From: Haplosporangium gracile
Taxonomy: Eukaryota > Mortierellomycota > Mortierellomycetes > Mortierellales > Mortierellaceae
Direction of reading: 5' to 3'
Length of the DNA stretch: 34,282 nucleotides
NCBI GenBank assembly: GCA_015499985.1
Contig: JAAAUF010000408.1
Coordinates: forward strand, 1,016-35,297
This document shows positions 1 to 13,288 of this stretch, in pieces. A program made the translations under genes and the position numbers. Positions within the stretch are counted from its first letter, which is position 1, and every line of letters starts with the position of its first letter. The notes below the pieces were generated by a model. It ran no database searches. It was not told the origin of the DNA and worked only from the letters and a program-made list of their open reading frames with translations.

Positions 1-1253
1 CGTGTGTAAACAAATATCACGTGCGCTATTGGGCTTTCAAGAAAACTGAATGAAAAGAGACGGACGGGCCTTCTTTCAAAAGTGCGTCATTGGGTGCGGG
101 TGCAAGTGCCTTGCGACAAAGAAACAAATATGTCGGACTCGCTCCCAGCTGTTGGTCGTTGTTGTTATTTTTCGAAGTTCGAACTGCAAGTCTCCAGGGG
201 TAGTGAAGTAATCGACAGGTTCAATTGAAGATGCACGGATAGCTTATTGTATCATTCTCATTGTATATATGTCATACTATGGCATGTATATGTATGCAAA
301 TGTTGTTGGTAAAACGTAGGCTGATCATTTCATTAAAAAAAAAAAGATTTTCCCGCTTGGCCCTACTGCAATGATTCGTCCCTGTGGACGACGGACTTCT
401 GTGTGCACTTCAAAAAAAGGGCGTACCTTGATTCGTCCGCCGCTTCGTTTGCGACCGTGGTTTTTTTTCCTTCCACTTGTGCTCAGGTCTTTTTTTCTTC
501 TTTTTTCCTTTCTTTTTCTTCTTTTCCCTCACCACCACCTCCGTAGTTGTCATCCTTGCGCCTCACCACATCCATACTTACACACTTACACTCATTCATA
601 TACACGCCACCACTCATTCTTTTCTTCTTCTCTCCTCGACCACTTTCTCTTTCCTTCTTCCCGTAAAAGTGTGAATTGCACTTTTCATCAATTCAACCTT
701 GAATTCCATCCCTCTCGCTCTTTTTTTTCTTGTAAGACCAGAGAAGAAAAAAGAACAAACGCCATCTTCCCTTCGTTTCTCTCAACGTATTATTCAGCCA
801 GCCAGAGAGTGAGAGCCTCATATATGGCATACCCAATTCAAGGGGGCAGCAGCAGGACACACACTCTCTCGTCATACGTTCGGTATATCATCCTCGCCTA
901 GCAGTACAAGGAAGGGTGCATATATACGTTGTGATTAAAAAGAAAGACATACCAGTTGACCTTGGAGGTTCTTTTGGTGGCCACGCTTGTACACATACCC
1001 CCCTTTTTTCATTCTTTTCTTTTCGTCACGATGAAACAAGAAGAACCAACGGCAGAAGCACACAGCAGACAAGAGAACATCGTCTCGACTTTGTCCACAT
1101 CAGTCCTTCGATCTGTCTTACATTATACTTTATATCTCCAGACTGTTCACGATGGTCAAGCTTTCCTTTGTATGCTTGCGCAACTTCTTTCTCGTTATAT
1201 TATCCCTTACCTTTTTCCTTTTCGCCCTTCGTCCCTTTGCCCTTTAACCGTTG

Positions 1254-1304
<51 letters not shown>

Positions 1305-2160
1305 GATTGTCCTTTCAATCCAATCCATATTTACTATCCATTGTGTCCCTTTCCCTAATTTTGACCGCAGAAACGGGTTGTCCCTTGCGTTTGATGTTCT
1401 CTCTCTCTTTTTCTTTATTTTTCCTGTCTCTTTGTCTCTTTGTCTGCTCGCACCTTTTCTTCCTTCTCGACCCCTCTCCTCCTTTTCTTGTCCCCATCCA
1501 TCACCCATCATCCATCAAACATACAAACAACCTGTTCTGCACCCCTTCCTCTTGTCTATCTCCGAGAGTAAGAAGCAGGCTCCCTCAGTCTATGCCATGT
1601 GCATCATGCTATAACTATCAACACCAACATTCAACATCCAACCAGACCACAAACAACCACCACCATATCATAGCATATACATCATTTCATGTGTGTGTGG
1701 TGCCTGTCTGCCACTTGTCCTTGTCCACCACCACCACCCTGGTCTAGCCTCGCCTACGCCCTCTTCAGATTATTGACACAGATAAACACACGCTCCATCC
1801 CCCTATCCCTCTCCTCCGTCTCGTCTCGTCTCGGATGGTTCTTCTGCCCACTCCTATGGTCCCCCATTGTCTCTCACAGGATCAACTTTTTTTTTTTCTT
1901 CTTTTTTCTTTTATCTTTTATCTTTTTCCTTATTTCCGTTCCCATCACTCACTCATTCATGCAATTTTACATACTCCTTTAGAACTTGATCAAGTTGTAT
2001 CCTCGGCACCCCGCTCCTTCTAACCCTCTAGAAACGTCGTCACTCTCTTCTCCATACTCCACTCCCTTCCCACAAAAAGGTTTCACCCGCTTTCTTTTTT
2101 GATCCTTCACTTCCACTCTCCTTGCCAAACCGAGCCTCGCAGTACATCAACGGACACATC
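1..2160. other. Upstream and probable leader region of the bZIP gene; no gene seen
   Basis: I find no convincing coding sequence in these 2.1 kb. Open frames present are low-complexity Ser/Phe/Leu/His translations of C- and T-rich DNA. From about 430 onward the plus strand is strongly pyrimidine-rich, as in the leaders of the other genes here, so part of it may be a long 5' untranslated region of the bZIP gene starting at 2161. Several short upstream ATGs (for example at 1031) precede that start. The first 400 bases are more mixed in composition and could include the end of a gene outside the window. Confidence 0.6.
1255..1300. repeat. (CT)23 dinucleotide microsatellite
   Basis: An uninterrupted run of 23 CT units lies about 860 bases upstream of the bZIP start codon, inside a broader pyrimidine-rich tract. 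It is a likely site of length variation between strains. On the opposite strand it is a GA repeat, the type bound by GAGA-like factors in other eukaryotes; no such role can be shown here. Confidence 0.95.
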
Positions 2161-4272
2161 ATGACAACCGTCGGGTCTTTGCCAGCAGACCTTGCCCCAG
2201 GCAACGAAACTGCAGGCAAATCCGTCATGGGTATGTTGGGCTCTCTCCCTTTTCTTTCTCCCCTCTCGCTCGCCCGCTGTTCGTCTGCATGGCTATCGTC
2301 ATCATTATCTAAAACTGCGCTAGTGCACTTTGTCTGGTCACACATAAAACTCATTTAACCATGTGTCTTTGCTTCCTTTTTTTCCCCACTGTGCAGACTT
2401 GCCACCTTCGCCCACAAATTCTGTCCCTTTCATTGTCGCCACTTCTGCCGACGACGACCAGATCCAAAAGCCAATGGCAGGACCCACCAATGACGGCAGC
2501 CCTATGCGCTTCCTTCAAGGATGCTCAAAACTGGACATGGAGCCCAACCCCTTCGAACAAAGTTTTGCAGGCGGCGCCAGCTCGGAAAAGGCAGGATCTG
2601 CCGGGTCTATCACAGAGACAGGATTGGAGACCCCCAAGCCTGTCCTTCCTCCAATCGCGTCCATGTCAGGGCGCTTGGCCCCAGGCACAGATCAATTTGG
2701 GTGGGATGCACAGTCCCTCCGGATGGGCCCACTGTCGCCCTCCATGTTGGAAGGACCTCAACAACCAATCAATATCGAAGGAAAAGTGCAGAACCCACTC
2801 CCGATCGGATCCTTCCCACCTGCTGTTGTCCCCATCAACGCAGTCTTTACCTCAGGAGCGCCTTTGGCCGAGAATGGGCTTCCCTTTGTTGGTCTTTCTG
2901 GACCTCTTCCCATGCCTCCTCCAGTTGCCGTTCAATCAGCAGAGCCTTACCCTCCAGCTGTCTATAGCCAACCTCACCCAATGGCACAACCACAACTACA
3001 GCCATCACATTCACATCATCCAGCTGGCCCTTCAGGCGGACCAGGATCAAGACCACCCCAGCATTTTACCCATCCCACGACGCACCAACAACAACATCTG
3101 CAACCTCATGACCGGTACATGCCACCACAAGCGCCACAGCACGATATGAACAACAACAACAGTCATATCAACCAGTACGGTAACTTGCATCTTCTCAGTC
3201 AGCAAGCTCAGGCTTCTCGTGGACCATGGATCAAACGAGAGAGCATAGACTCCAATGGTGGCGCTCCTTACCACCAACCTCCCCAGCCATCACATACAGG
3301 GCATCCTCATCACTCACAAAACCATCCCCATCCATCCCAGTCCCACTCCAATGCACATTCCGGCCCTCACCAGAACAACCGTCAAGGTATACCCGGAGTT
3401 GGATCTCACCACTCACGACTCAGCGTCGATTCGGGATTCAATCAAGGTACTCGCCGCAACAGAATGACCTCGGAGGACTACAGCGACGATTCTGAGCAAT
3501 CGTCCAAGAACTCGGTCAATGGCGGCGATAGCTCTGGCAAGAACAAGAAGAAGGCCAAGCTCGGCCCTGCCGATGATAAGATGGACGACGAAGAGAAACG
3601 AAAGAACTTTTTGGAGCGCAACCGTCAAGGTAACGCATCTAGTTTGCTGTTTTATCATTTTTCATGAGGTTCTTATGTGCCTATGATATCGCAGCATCCC
3701 GCTAATCAGAATTAATCTTTGTTTGCATTTGCCTAGCCGCACTTAAGTGCCGACAGCGCAAGAAGCAGTGGTTAACGAATCTTCAGGCCAAGGTGGAATA
3801 TCTCACGAATGATAATGAACATCTTCAGGGCCAGACGGCAGCTCTTCGGGACGAGATCATTCATTTGAAGGCACTGTTGCTGGCCCACAAGGGTTGCCCC
3901 GTCGCTCAGGCGAACGGTGTCTATCCCGACTCGATTGGTTTGCCCAGTCACAGCGGCAACATGATGAATCACAGCCGACCTCCACACCCAATGCAACAGG
4001 AACAGCTAGGACCATTGCGTGGAGGACCTGGACCTGGACAGCCACGAGGATCGCTGCCCCCTCCTCCATTATCACAGCAGCAGCCACATGGACCCGGACC
4101 TATGCAGGGAGGACCCAGGATGATGAACCAGCACCCCAGCTCCGGACCTGTCGCTCAGCAGCATGTTGGACCTATGGGTAATGTTGTCGGAGGCGGTCGT
4201 CCCATGTCGATGATGCAGGATATCACGCCCAGTGCCTCGCCTAGCCAGGGACAGGCGAATACTCGCTACTAG
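2161..4272 (+). CDS. atf1: Atf1/ATF-CREB-type bZIP stress transcription factor
   Basis: Three exons, 2161-2230, 2397-3629 and 3737-4272, join to 612 residues. The start is the first ATG in frame. The basic region ERNRQAALKCRQRKKQW (N432 and R440 in the invariant N-x7-R spacing) runs into a leucine zipper with leucines at 450, 457, 464, 471 and 478, the ATF2/CREB-type signature. Near the N-terminus, LDMEPNPFEQSF (69-80) and FGW...LRMGPLSPSML (124-141) match the conserved blocks of fungal Atf1 (osmotic-stress and HRA regions). The middle is disordered and rich in His, Pro and Gln; the tail after the zipper is Gly/Pro/Met-rich. Family members are nuclear regulators activated by the Sty1/Hog1 MAP kinase that bind CRE-like sites. 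The last intron falls inside the basic region, just after NRQ. Orthology to Atf1 rather than a paralogue is inferred from the N-terminal blocks. Confidence 0.92.
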
Positions 4273-4693
4273 AAATAGTCGTCCGCAAAGGAGTCCATCC
4301 TCATTTCCTCCTCTTTTTTCTCAGCTTGGTCTGTGTTTTAACTCTTCCGTCGCATGAGCTTTCAAATGAAACAAAAAACAATGCGATCAGATCAAATCAA
4401 CCCATCTACCCATTTATCACCCACGCACCTCAATCCAAAAACCCTAAGCATCGTCCATAGCTCTTTTTCATAGTCCTTTCTTTTTCTTTTTTTTAGCTTC
4501 TTGTTTTGTTTTTTGTGTTCTTTTTTCTGCTCATTTTTTTCCTTGTATAACAATTTGCTACTTTTGCTATCGGCTTTCATACCTCAAATATGAAGTTACG
4601 CTTGTCCAAAAATACCTCATAGTGATGATAGTTAATCGTTTGCTAAGGAATGTTGCCATTTGTTTTATTACGTACGCGTCTTTACACCTTAGA
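4273..4693. other. Convergent intergenic region
   Basis: These 421 bases separate the 3' ends of the bZIP gene (+) and the PRP4 kinase gene (-). The plus strand is T-rich between 4470 and 4560. I see no coding or RNA gene; it should hold both 3' untranslated regions and polyadenylation signals. Confidence 0.6.
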
Positions 4694-7854
<3,161 letters not shown>

Positions 7855-8616
7855 TTGAAAACAACTTATGAGCACGTTTGGTTCAAATACGAAATGAGAG
7901 TAAAAAAAAAAAACGATCGTCGATGCAAAGAGTAAAGGGTACTGAAGCAAAAAAAAAAAAAGAGGTGGAGCCTTTACGGTTCAAAGGGCTGTGATAGAGT
8001 ATGTGTTTGAGTGAGGAGGAAGGGACAAGGGAAAGTTCGAAGGGGATGGAAGGGGATGGAAGGTATTGCTGCTTGGTTTTGATGTTCTCTTTTCTGCTTT
8101 TTTTGTTTGTTTTTTGTTACTTTGTGAGGGTCTTTTGTTGGCTGTTTGTATTTCTGTGAAGTTGCTGGTCGGCAAAAAAGCGTTGTTGGCGTGGATGGTG
8201 TGAGGATCAGAAATGAGTGTTTGCTGTGTTTGACAATGGTTGAAGGAGTCAATCTCTTGGAAGCAGCCTGCCCAGGAATACCAGGCCGCCAATACGTCAC
8301 CGTAAATCTCAACGTATTTGTTAGCTTCAGCGAACGGCGCAAAAGATGCGCATCCAGATCGGAAGAATAATTGCTGGTTGCAAGGAAGGCAGCAACCTAG
8401 CAACCTAGCAGAATACACGGATTAGTTGTATCAAAGATAACGGCTACCACGAAGATTAGGCTTTCTAACAAAGCCTGGAAGGGAGCATGGTTTCCTGATA
8501 TATAATAAAACTCAGGTGCCTGGCTCCGTCGTACCCATACTCGGCTGGACCCCTGCTCCCACATGTTTGTTCCCCTCGGCTCGCTTTTTAGCTCACAGGA
8601 AAAATAATTTTTTTTT
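7855..8616. other. Upstream region of the PRP4 kinase gene
   Basis: This stretch is probably promoter and leader of the kinase gene read on the minus strand, with A-rich runs at 7901-7960 and C/T-rich minus-strand sequence at 7980-8110. A short tandem duplication of AGCAACCT lies near 8391-8410. A CRE-like core TACGTCAC occurs at 8293-8300. The open frames here (for example 7981-8418 minus) have no recognizable domain and look like chance translations. Confidence 0.5.
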
Positions 8617-8869
8617 TTATTGATTGGGGCAGCCGGCTATCCACGCAAACAGGCACACAGCGAAATAACCAAGAATACCAACCGCACCCAGCATACACCA
8701 TCCAAGCATGCCCTTGTCGTCAACTGTTTTGTTTATTTGTCTGAATGACGAAAATATACATCAGGATAGATGATATATAGGGAGAGATACCCATTAATCC
8801 GTCCTTCTCGATCCGACCGACCCGCTGTACATTCTTATTTCTTGGCGCAAGGTCTAAGTCGCATGTCAT
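8617..8869 (-). CDS. Probable small single-pass membrane protein, 61 residues
   Basis: Two exons, complement of 8791-8869 and 8617-8723, joined across a 67-nt intron (GTATCT...AACAG) give an unbroken 61-residue protein. It begins MTCDLDLAPRN, has a basic stretch QRVGRIEKDG, then a hydrophobic segment of about 23 residues (roughly 35-57, GWCMLGAVGILGYF and onward) and ends GCPNQ. An AATAAA-like sequence overlaps the stop codon, as expected for a compact 3' end. The charged head, clean membrane segment and phase-matched intron argue for a real gene. Against it: the intron would be the shortest in the window, its acceptor tract is A-rich, an overlapping out-of-frame ATG lies 24 bases upstream, and unspliced read-through gives a different 49-residue frame. 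I do not recognise the family and assign no function. Confidence 0.45.
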
Positions 8870-9593
8870 GGCTTGCAGCTTTGCTCATCCCTTCACGTCC
8901 ATCCTAATCCCTCCACATGTACCCTTAATGTCCGGGTGATATGCCGTATATCCTTGTTGCCGATACAGTCTCAGCGCAAGTCTCACTTTGTTTGCTCCTG
9001 TTTGAAATGATTTGCCTGCAATTTCCTCTCACCCACGTTCATAGCTCGTGTGCAACAACCGCACCAAACGGGTTCTCCCTAGTGTCGGAGAAAAGAGGGG
9101 CGTGCAGTGCGGAAGGTGCCAGTCTATGCACTATTCCAGGGTTGGGAAGAGCGAGTTGTCAGCAAAGTTCCCTAATCCGGAACTTGGTAGGGTGGCACCT
9201 GTCTGTGAGCTGTGGGATGAGGCATGTGGGTGTTGTGTTTGGGGAAAGAATGTCAAGAAGAGGAACATGCGTGCATAGACTGGGGATAGATAGGGTCGAG
9301 GAATGCGTGTGATAAACGTGCTTGCAGGGGTTCAAGCGTGCGAAGACTGAGAATGGAGAGGAAGGAGGGGGGATGAGATATTAGCAGGCTGTCTGGATCG
9401 GAGAAACGATTGCAAGGGGAGAATGGAGCGCTCATCCACTGGCTGAAAATACAAAATGAACTCCGTCTGTGCGTGTGTTTGTGTGTGTTTGTGTATGTGT
9501 TTTGGTAGCCAGCGTACTCAAACAAGCAACAACATTAGGAAATCATATGTCATCTCTTTTCGGCTGAACTGGCCCACATGTGTGTCGTATGGT

Positions 9594-9630
9594 CAAGAAC
9601 AAGAACAAGAACAATGACAAGAATAAGAAC
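9594..9630. repeat. Imperfect CAAGAA/AAGAAC hexamer repeat
   Basis: Six imperfect six-base units of the AAGAAC type follow each other, with substitutions in the fourth and fifth units. The array lies about 350 bases upstream of the MBOAT start at 9982. Confidence 0.85.
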
Positions 9631-9701
9631 AGGAAATGTGTATCATTCATTTCATTCATCTCATCACACCATTCTCACCTTTAATATAAAAGGTGAGCTT
9701 C

Positions 9702-9733
<32 letters not shown>

Positions 9734-9748
9734 CTCAAAAAAAACATT

Positions 9749-9855
9749 CCCCCAATTCACATCGATTTTTTTTTTTTTTCTTTCCTAACAAAACACTTTC
9801 CCCCATTTCAAACTGATACCTTTTTTTTTTTTATTTTTTTAACGAATACCCCCAA
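9749..9855. repeat. Threefold CCCCCA / T-tract repeat, period about 50 bases
   Basis: CCCCCA followed by AT-rich sequence occurs at 9749, 9800 and 9849. The copies are separated by long T runs with CTTTCCTAACAAAACA-like or TTAACGAATA sequence, giving spacings of 51 and 49 bases. A longer T run precedes the first copy (about 9713-9732). The array ends about 125 bases before the start codon of the first MBOAT gene, so it lies in the core promoter or leader. Long T tracts are known to exclude nucleosomes in fungi; a promoter role here is inferred. Confidence 0.7.
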
Positions 9856-9981
9856 TTGATACGACAACCACAGCACCCCTGTTCATTTCATTCCCTCATA
9901 CCTCGCACGCACCTACATTCTTCACGAAAACAACAAAGACGCACAAACACTCCCTCCTTTCCAACGGACATACACACAACA

Positions 9982-11427
9982 ATGGAGGTCATAACAGCAT
10001 CTACAACACACCTCCTGTCAACACTTACCAAGTTGACAGACCACTCCTTCTTCCAAACACTCCCTCAATCATTACCCGTCTCCCCCTGCGTCATCACCTC
10101 CCCCACCCAGATCGCCCTCCCTGACTCCTTCTACTTCTCTCTCTTCTTCATCTTTGGCGGTGGACTCTACATCCTCCTCCTCTTCCCTTTTACTCTTCGT
10201 CAAAAACAATGGCTTGCCGCTCCCCTCGTCGCCGGTCTCTTTGCTTTCCCCCTCATCTTCACTTCTACCAACTCGCCTGTTCTCCAACTGGCTCACCTCG
10301 GTGCTTGCGGATGTGTTCTCATGCGTCAGATCGATCTCTACTATGTCCGCCCTTGGAGAACCGGCAAGGAGCCCACTATGAACCTCGAGGACTGGTGGAC
10401 AGAGGTCTGGCAGCCCTTCCGCAAGGTCCCCATGAGCAAGGAGCAACTCCAGCGATACGAGCTCGAGCTCCAGCAGGCCAGACTTCGTCGTGAAATTGAG
10501 CATCAGGAACGGGAAGCATTCTACAACAACAACAGCAGCAGCAGTAACAAGGGCAACGGTGACAAGGAGGCAAAGACTGCTGTTGGCTCTTCTGACGACA
10601 ACCCCAAGAAGGAGACCGTCAAGCCTATGAAGGGCAAGCCAGTCAAGCAGATCTATACTCCTCGTGTTGACCCCAATCCTCAGCACTGGAGTGCCTACCT
10701 CCCCCGCTGGCTCTTTTACGCCACCCTCATGGATGTCATTCCCTTTATCATGAGTTTCATCACCTTCGAGGCTATCCAGAACTTCAACATTGTCCAGACC
10801 CTCCTCTTCCGCGTCGGTGTCGCCGCCATGGTTATTTTTGACATCTCCCTCCTCAACTACACCATCATGATCCTCTGCGCTGCCGTCACCGGCGACCTTG
10901 TCCACGACACCGAATGGACCTTGGTCCGCCACTACTTCCCTGGCTTTGCCACCTCACCTGCTGAGTTCTGGCGCCAGTGGCACCACCTCTTCCAGTACAT
11001 CTGGGTCGACCTCGGCTTCCACCCCGTCAAACACATCCTCCGCAAGCATGTCACCGGCAAGTCCAAGAACCGTCAGTTGGCCAATGGACTCGAGATGGTC
11101 CTGCCCGTGATGGGTGTCTTTTTGATGTCGGGTTTGATGCACGAGTACATGATGATCGGAATGTGGCACATCCGCCCCGGCCACATGACCCTCTTCTTCC
11201 TCATCCAGGGCGCCGGTACCATTCTCTCCAAGGCCCTCCTCAACACTGTTGGCAAGAATGTCCATGTGCCTTCAGTCATACTTATTACTTTGACCTGGGT
11301 CTTCAACTTGACGACTGCTGCTCTCTTTATGGAGCCTGTCCTCAAGAACCATGGTTACAACATGGTTGCTAACCAAAGTCTTTTACTTCACTCTTATAAC
11401 CTCTTACGATCCAACGGCATCTTTTAA
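9982..11427 (+). CDS. Wax-synthase-like MBOAT acyltransferase, copy 1
   Basis: A single exon of 481 residues; the start is the ATG at 9982, after a C/A-rich leader. Several hydrophobic segments are visible, including FYFSLFFIFGGGLYILLLF near the N-terminus. IDLYYVRPW precedes a hydrophilic loop with Asn/Ser runs and many lysines. Then come FWRQWHHLFQYIWVDLGF (Phe329 onward) and FLMSGLMHEY with the likely catalytic His387, the signature of the wax-synthase branch of the MBOAT superfamily (MBOAT_2). Characterised relatives move acyl groups from acyl-CoA to alcohols, sterols or glycerolipids in the ER membrane; the substrate here cannot be told from sequence. It is clearly related to the pair at 13289-16871 but more diverged, with a different N-terminus and loop. 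It lies 317 bases upstream of the MTA1-type gene on the same strand. Confidence 0.85.
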   Translation: MEVITASTTHLLSTLTKLTDHSFFQTLPQSLPVSPCVITSPTQIALPDSFYFSLFFIFGGGLYILLLFPFTLRQKQWLAAPLVAGLFAFPLIFTSTNSPVLQLAHLGACGCVLMRQIDLYYVRPWRTGKEPTMNLEDWWTEVWQPFRKVPMSKEQLQRYELELQQARLRREIEHQEREAFYNNNSSSSNKGNGDKEAKTAVGSSDDNPKKETVKPMKGKPVKQIYTPRVDPNPQHWSAYLPRWLFYATLMDVIPFIMSFITFEAIQNFNIVQTLLFRVGVAAMVIFDISLLNYTIMILCAAVTGDLVHDTEWTLVRHYFPGFATSPAEFWRQWHHLFQYIWVDLGFHPVKHILRKHVTGKSKNRQLANGLEMVLPVMGVFLMSGLMHEYMMIGMWHIRPGHMTLFFLIQGAGTILSKALLNTVGKNVHVPSVILITLTWVFNLTTAALFMEPVLKNHGYNMVANQSLLLHSYNLLRSNGIF

Positions 11428-11744
11428 AATCCAAGATGTTCCACGACTATTTACGACCTTTCTTCAACTTATACCATTTCCCTATTCCTCACGAGTCATT
11501 TTCATACCCAATCGTAGTCCTTTTTCATAGTTTTCACTCACTTACTTTTAATACACTTCTTGAAAACAACCCAAAAAACCTTTCCACGCGTGCATGTTCA
11601 GGGACAGTGAAAAGGCAATTTTGAACTGGGCGCCACCAAAAATGCAAGGTCACAATTTCTGCTGCGAACAAACAAAAAACTCTCGCTTCCACTTTTGTTT
11701 TCTTTTTCAACACTCCCCACCTTTAACTTCAACAAACAACCCAA
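11428..11744. other. Intergenic region between MBOAT copy 1 and the methyltransferase gene
   Basis: These 317 bases hold the 3' end of the MBOAT gene and the promoter/leader of the methyltransferase gene. The last 60 bases are C/A/T-rich (CAACACTCCCCACC...CAACAAACAACCC), a typical fungal leader just before the ATG. No other gene is seen. Confidence 0.6.
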
Positions 11745-13168
11745 ATGGCGCTGTTCGACGAGGTCACAATGACCGACAGCGGGAACGACTCCGAATCAGG
11801 TCATTCATCCTCCACCGGAAACGGCGTCTCCATCAACACCCTCAACAATCGCTCAACAGGAAACAACGCGTCCTCTCCGTCTGCATTCGCCTCCTTGACC
11901 GCCGGAGGGCGAATGACAAAGCTCTTGGCTCGCGAACAGGAACTCATCAAGACCCTCGAGGAACTTACACGCGAAATCGAGCAGTTGGAAAAGGCTCCCG
12001 AGGAGGACGAGAGCTCTAAGACTGGTGGGGCTGAGGAGGATGGTGACGATGAGGGGGATGACTTGGAGGAGTTTGAGGCTCCTGAATGGTGTGTGCCCAT
12101 TAAGGCGAACGTTATGACTTATGACTGGGATGTAAGTTTTTCTGGACAGGACAAATCGGCACTCCTTCGTCTTGTTGCTTTGAGAGGACATGATTCCCTG
12201 AGGTGTCTATGATATCATGAAATCTGAACGCTTGATTGACGCGAGTTTGTTTACCTTTTCAATATTTCTGATCCCTTTGTTCCTGGAATTGTAGAGCCTG
12301 GCTGCAGAGTGTCAATTTGATGTTATCCTTATGGATCCACCATGGCAGCTCGCCACCCACGCCCCTACTCGCGGTGTAAGTTCTCCTTACTCTGATCTTT
12401 GTTGCTGCTCAATTACTCTTGGCTGGCCGTACTTATGATAAACCTGCAACATGCTAATTATTCGCTTTATTTTATATCTCTGCGCTACTTTTCATAATAG
12501 GTCGCGATCGCATACCAACAACTTCCAGATATCTGCATTGAGGAACTGCCCGTACCAAAGCTGAGCTCCAACGGATTTATTTTCATCTGGGTCATCAACA
12601 ACAAATACGCCAGAGCTTTCGATCTCATGCGGAAATGGGGATACAGGTACCTTTTTATCAAACTCCTATTTACTCGGGTTGATATTCCCTCAGCAATGTT
12701 GCAAGAGAGCACTGGGTTAACCTTTTTTTTTCCTTCACTCTTTGTTGACGACTGTGATAGCTATGTTGATGATATTACGTGGGTCAAGCAGACGGTGAAT
12801 CGCAGGATGGCCAAGGGACATGGATACTATCTGCAGCACGCTAAGGAGACATGTCTTGTCGGAAAGAAGGTAATTATTTACAGATTAAATTATTCTTTAG
12901 CCATTTCTGCAAGATCTTCACAAATTAATATCTTTTTTTCTGTACTTTTTTTTTGTGCATTGATGTCCCGTAGGGAGAGGACCCACCAAACTGCAGACAC
13001 TCGATCGGATCGGACGTGATCTTTTCCGAGCGCCGTGGACAGAGTCAAAAGCCCGAAGAGCTGTACGAGATGATTGAAGAGCTGGTACCAAATGGACGAT
13101 ACCTTGAGATTTTTGGACGCAAGAATAATCTGAGGGATTACTGGGTTACCGTCGGAAACGAACTCTAG
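11745..13168 (+). CDS. MTA1: MTA1-type MT-A70 adenine-N6 methyltransferase (probable DNA 6mA writer)
   Basis: Five exons, 11745-12131, 12295-12375, 12501-12646, 12761-12869 and 12974-13168, give 305 residues with matching phases. Residues 1-80 are Ser/Gly/Asn-rich; 65-90 form a short coiled coil (REQELIKTLEELTREIEQLE) followed by an acidic patch. The MT-A70 domain holds the catalytic DPPW (143-146) in FDVILMDPPWQL, then RGVAIAYQQLP, GFIFIWVINNKYARA, TWVKQTVNRRMAKGHGYYLQ, HAKETCLVG, SDVIFSERRGQSQKPEE and the C-terminal LEIFGRKNNLRDYW. The AKGHGxYLQHAKE and SERRGQSQKPEE blocks fit the MTA1 subfamily (active subunit of the ciliate MTA1-MTA9-p1-p2 DNA 6mA complex) better than METTL3, and there are no CCCH zinc fingers. 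Early-diverging fungi carry abundant 6mA at ApT in active genes, so DNA is the likely substrate; this is inferred. Partner subunits are not in this window. Confidence 0.9.
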
Positions 13169-13288
13169 GTCAAGGCAATTTGATCAATACATTTCTTTTT
13201 TCATTATCAATAGGACCTTGTTTGCATTTTTTTTCTTTATTATCTTTCTATCAGTCGAGAGAATTTAAGGATAAAATACTTTTTTTTT

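Larger units (their letters stand above)
8870..9981. other. Divergent promoter region between the small gene and the first MBOAT gene
   Basis: About 1.1 kb without a supported gene. It contains GT-rich simple sequence near 9470-9500, the AAGAAC hexamer array at 9594-9630 and the T-tract repeats at 9749-9855. The last part (9860-9981) is C/A-rich, as expected for the leader of the MBOAT gene starting at 9982. Open frames at 8941-9312 lack any recognizable domain. Confidence 0.55.

Noticed and set aside
371..901. 176-codon frame in the left-hand region
   Set aside because: Phe/Leu/Ser/His-rich translation of pyrimidine-rich leader DNA; no domain.
916..1614. 232-codon frame spanning the CT microsatellite
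   Set aside because: Its long Ser-Leu repeat is just the translated (CT)n run; no conserved feature on either side.
7981..8418. 145-codon minus-strand frame upstream of the PRP4 kinase
   Set aside because: Ends in Pro/Ser/Asn-rich low-complexity sequence; no domain, and it lies where the kinase leader is expected.
9048..9278. Cys-containing 76-codon frame (CGRC...CELWDEACGCC)
   Set aside because: Cysteine spacing fits no zinc-finger family, and there are no supporting splice sites or context.
10072..10932. 286-codon open frame antisense to MBOAT copy 1
   Set aside because: Mirror of a GC-rich coding exon; its translation is low-complexity Gly/Val/Glu/Asp sequence without a domain, while the sense strand encodes a clear MBOAT protein.
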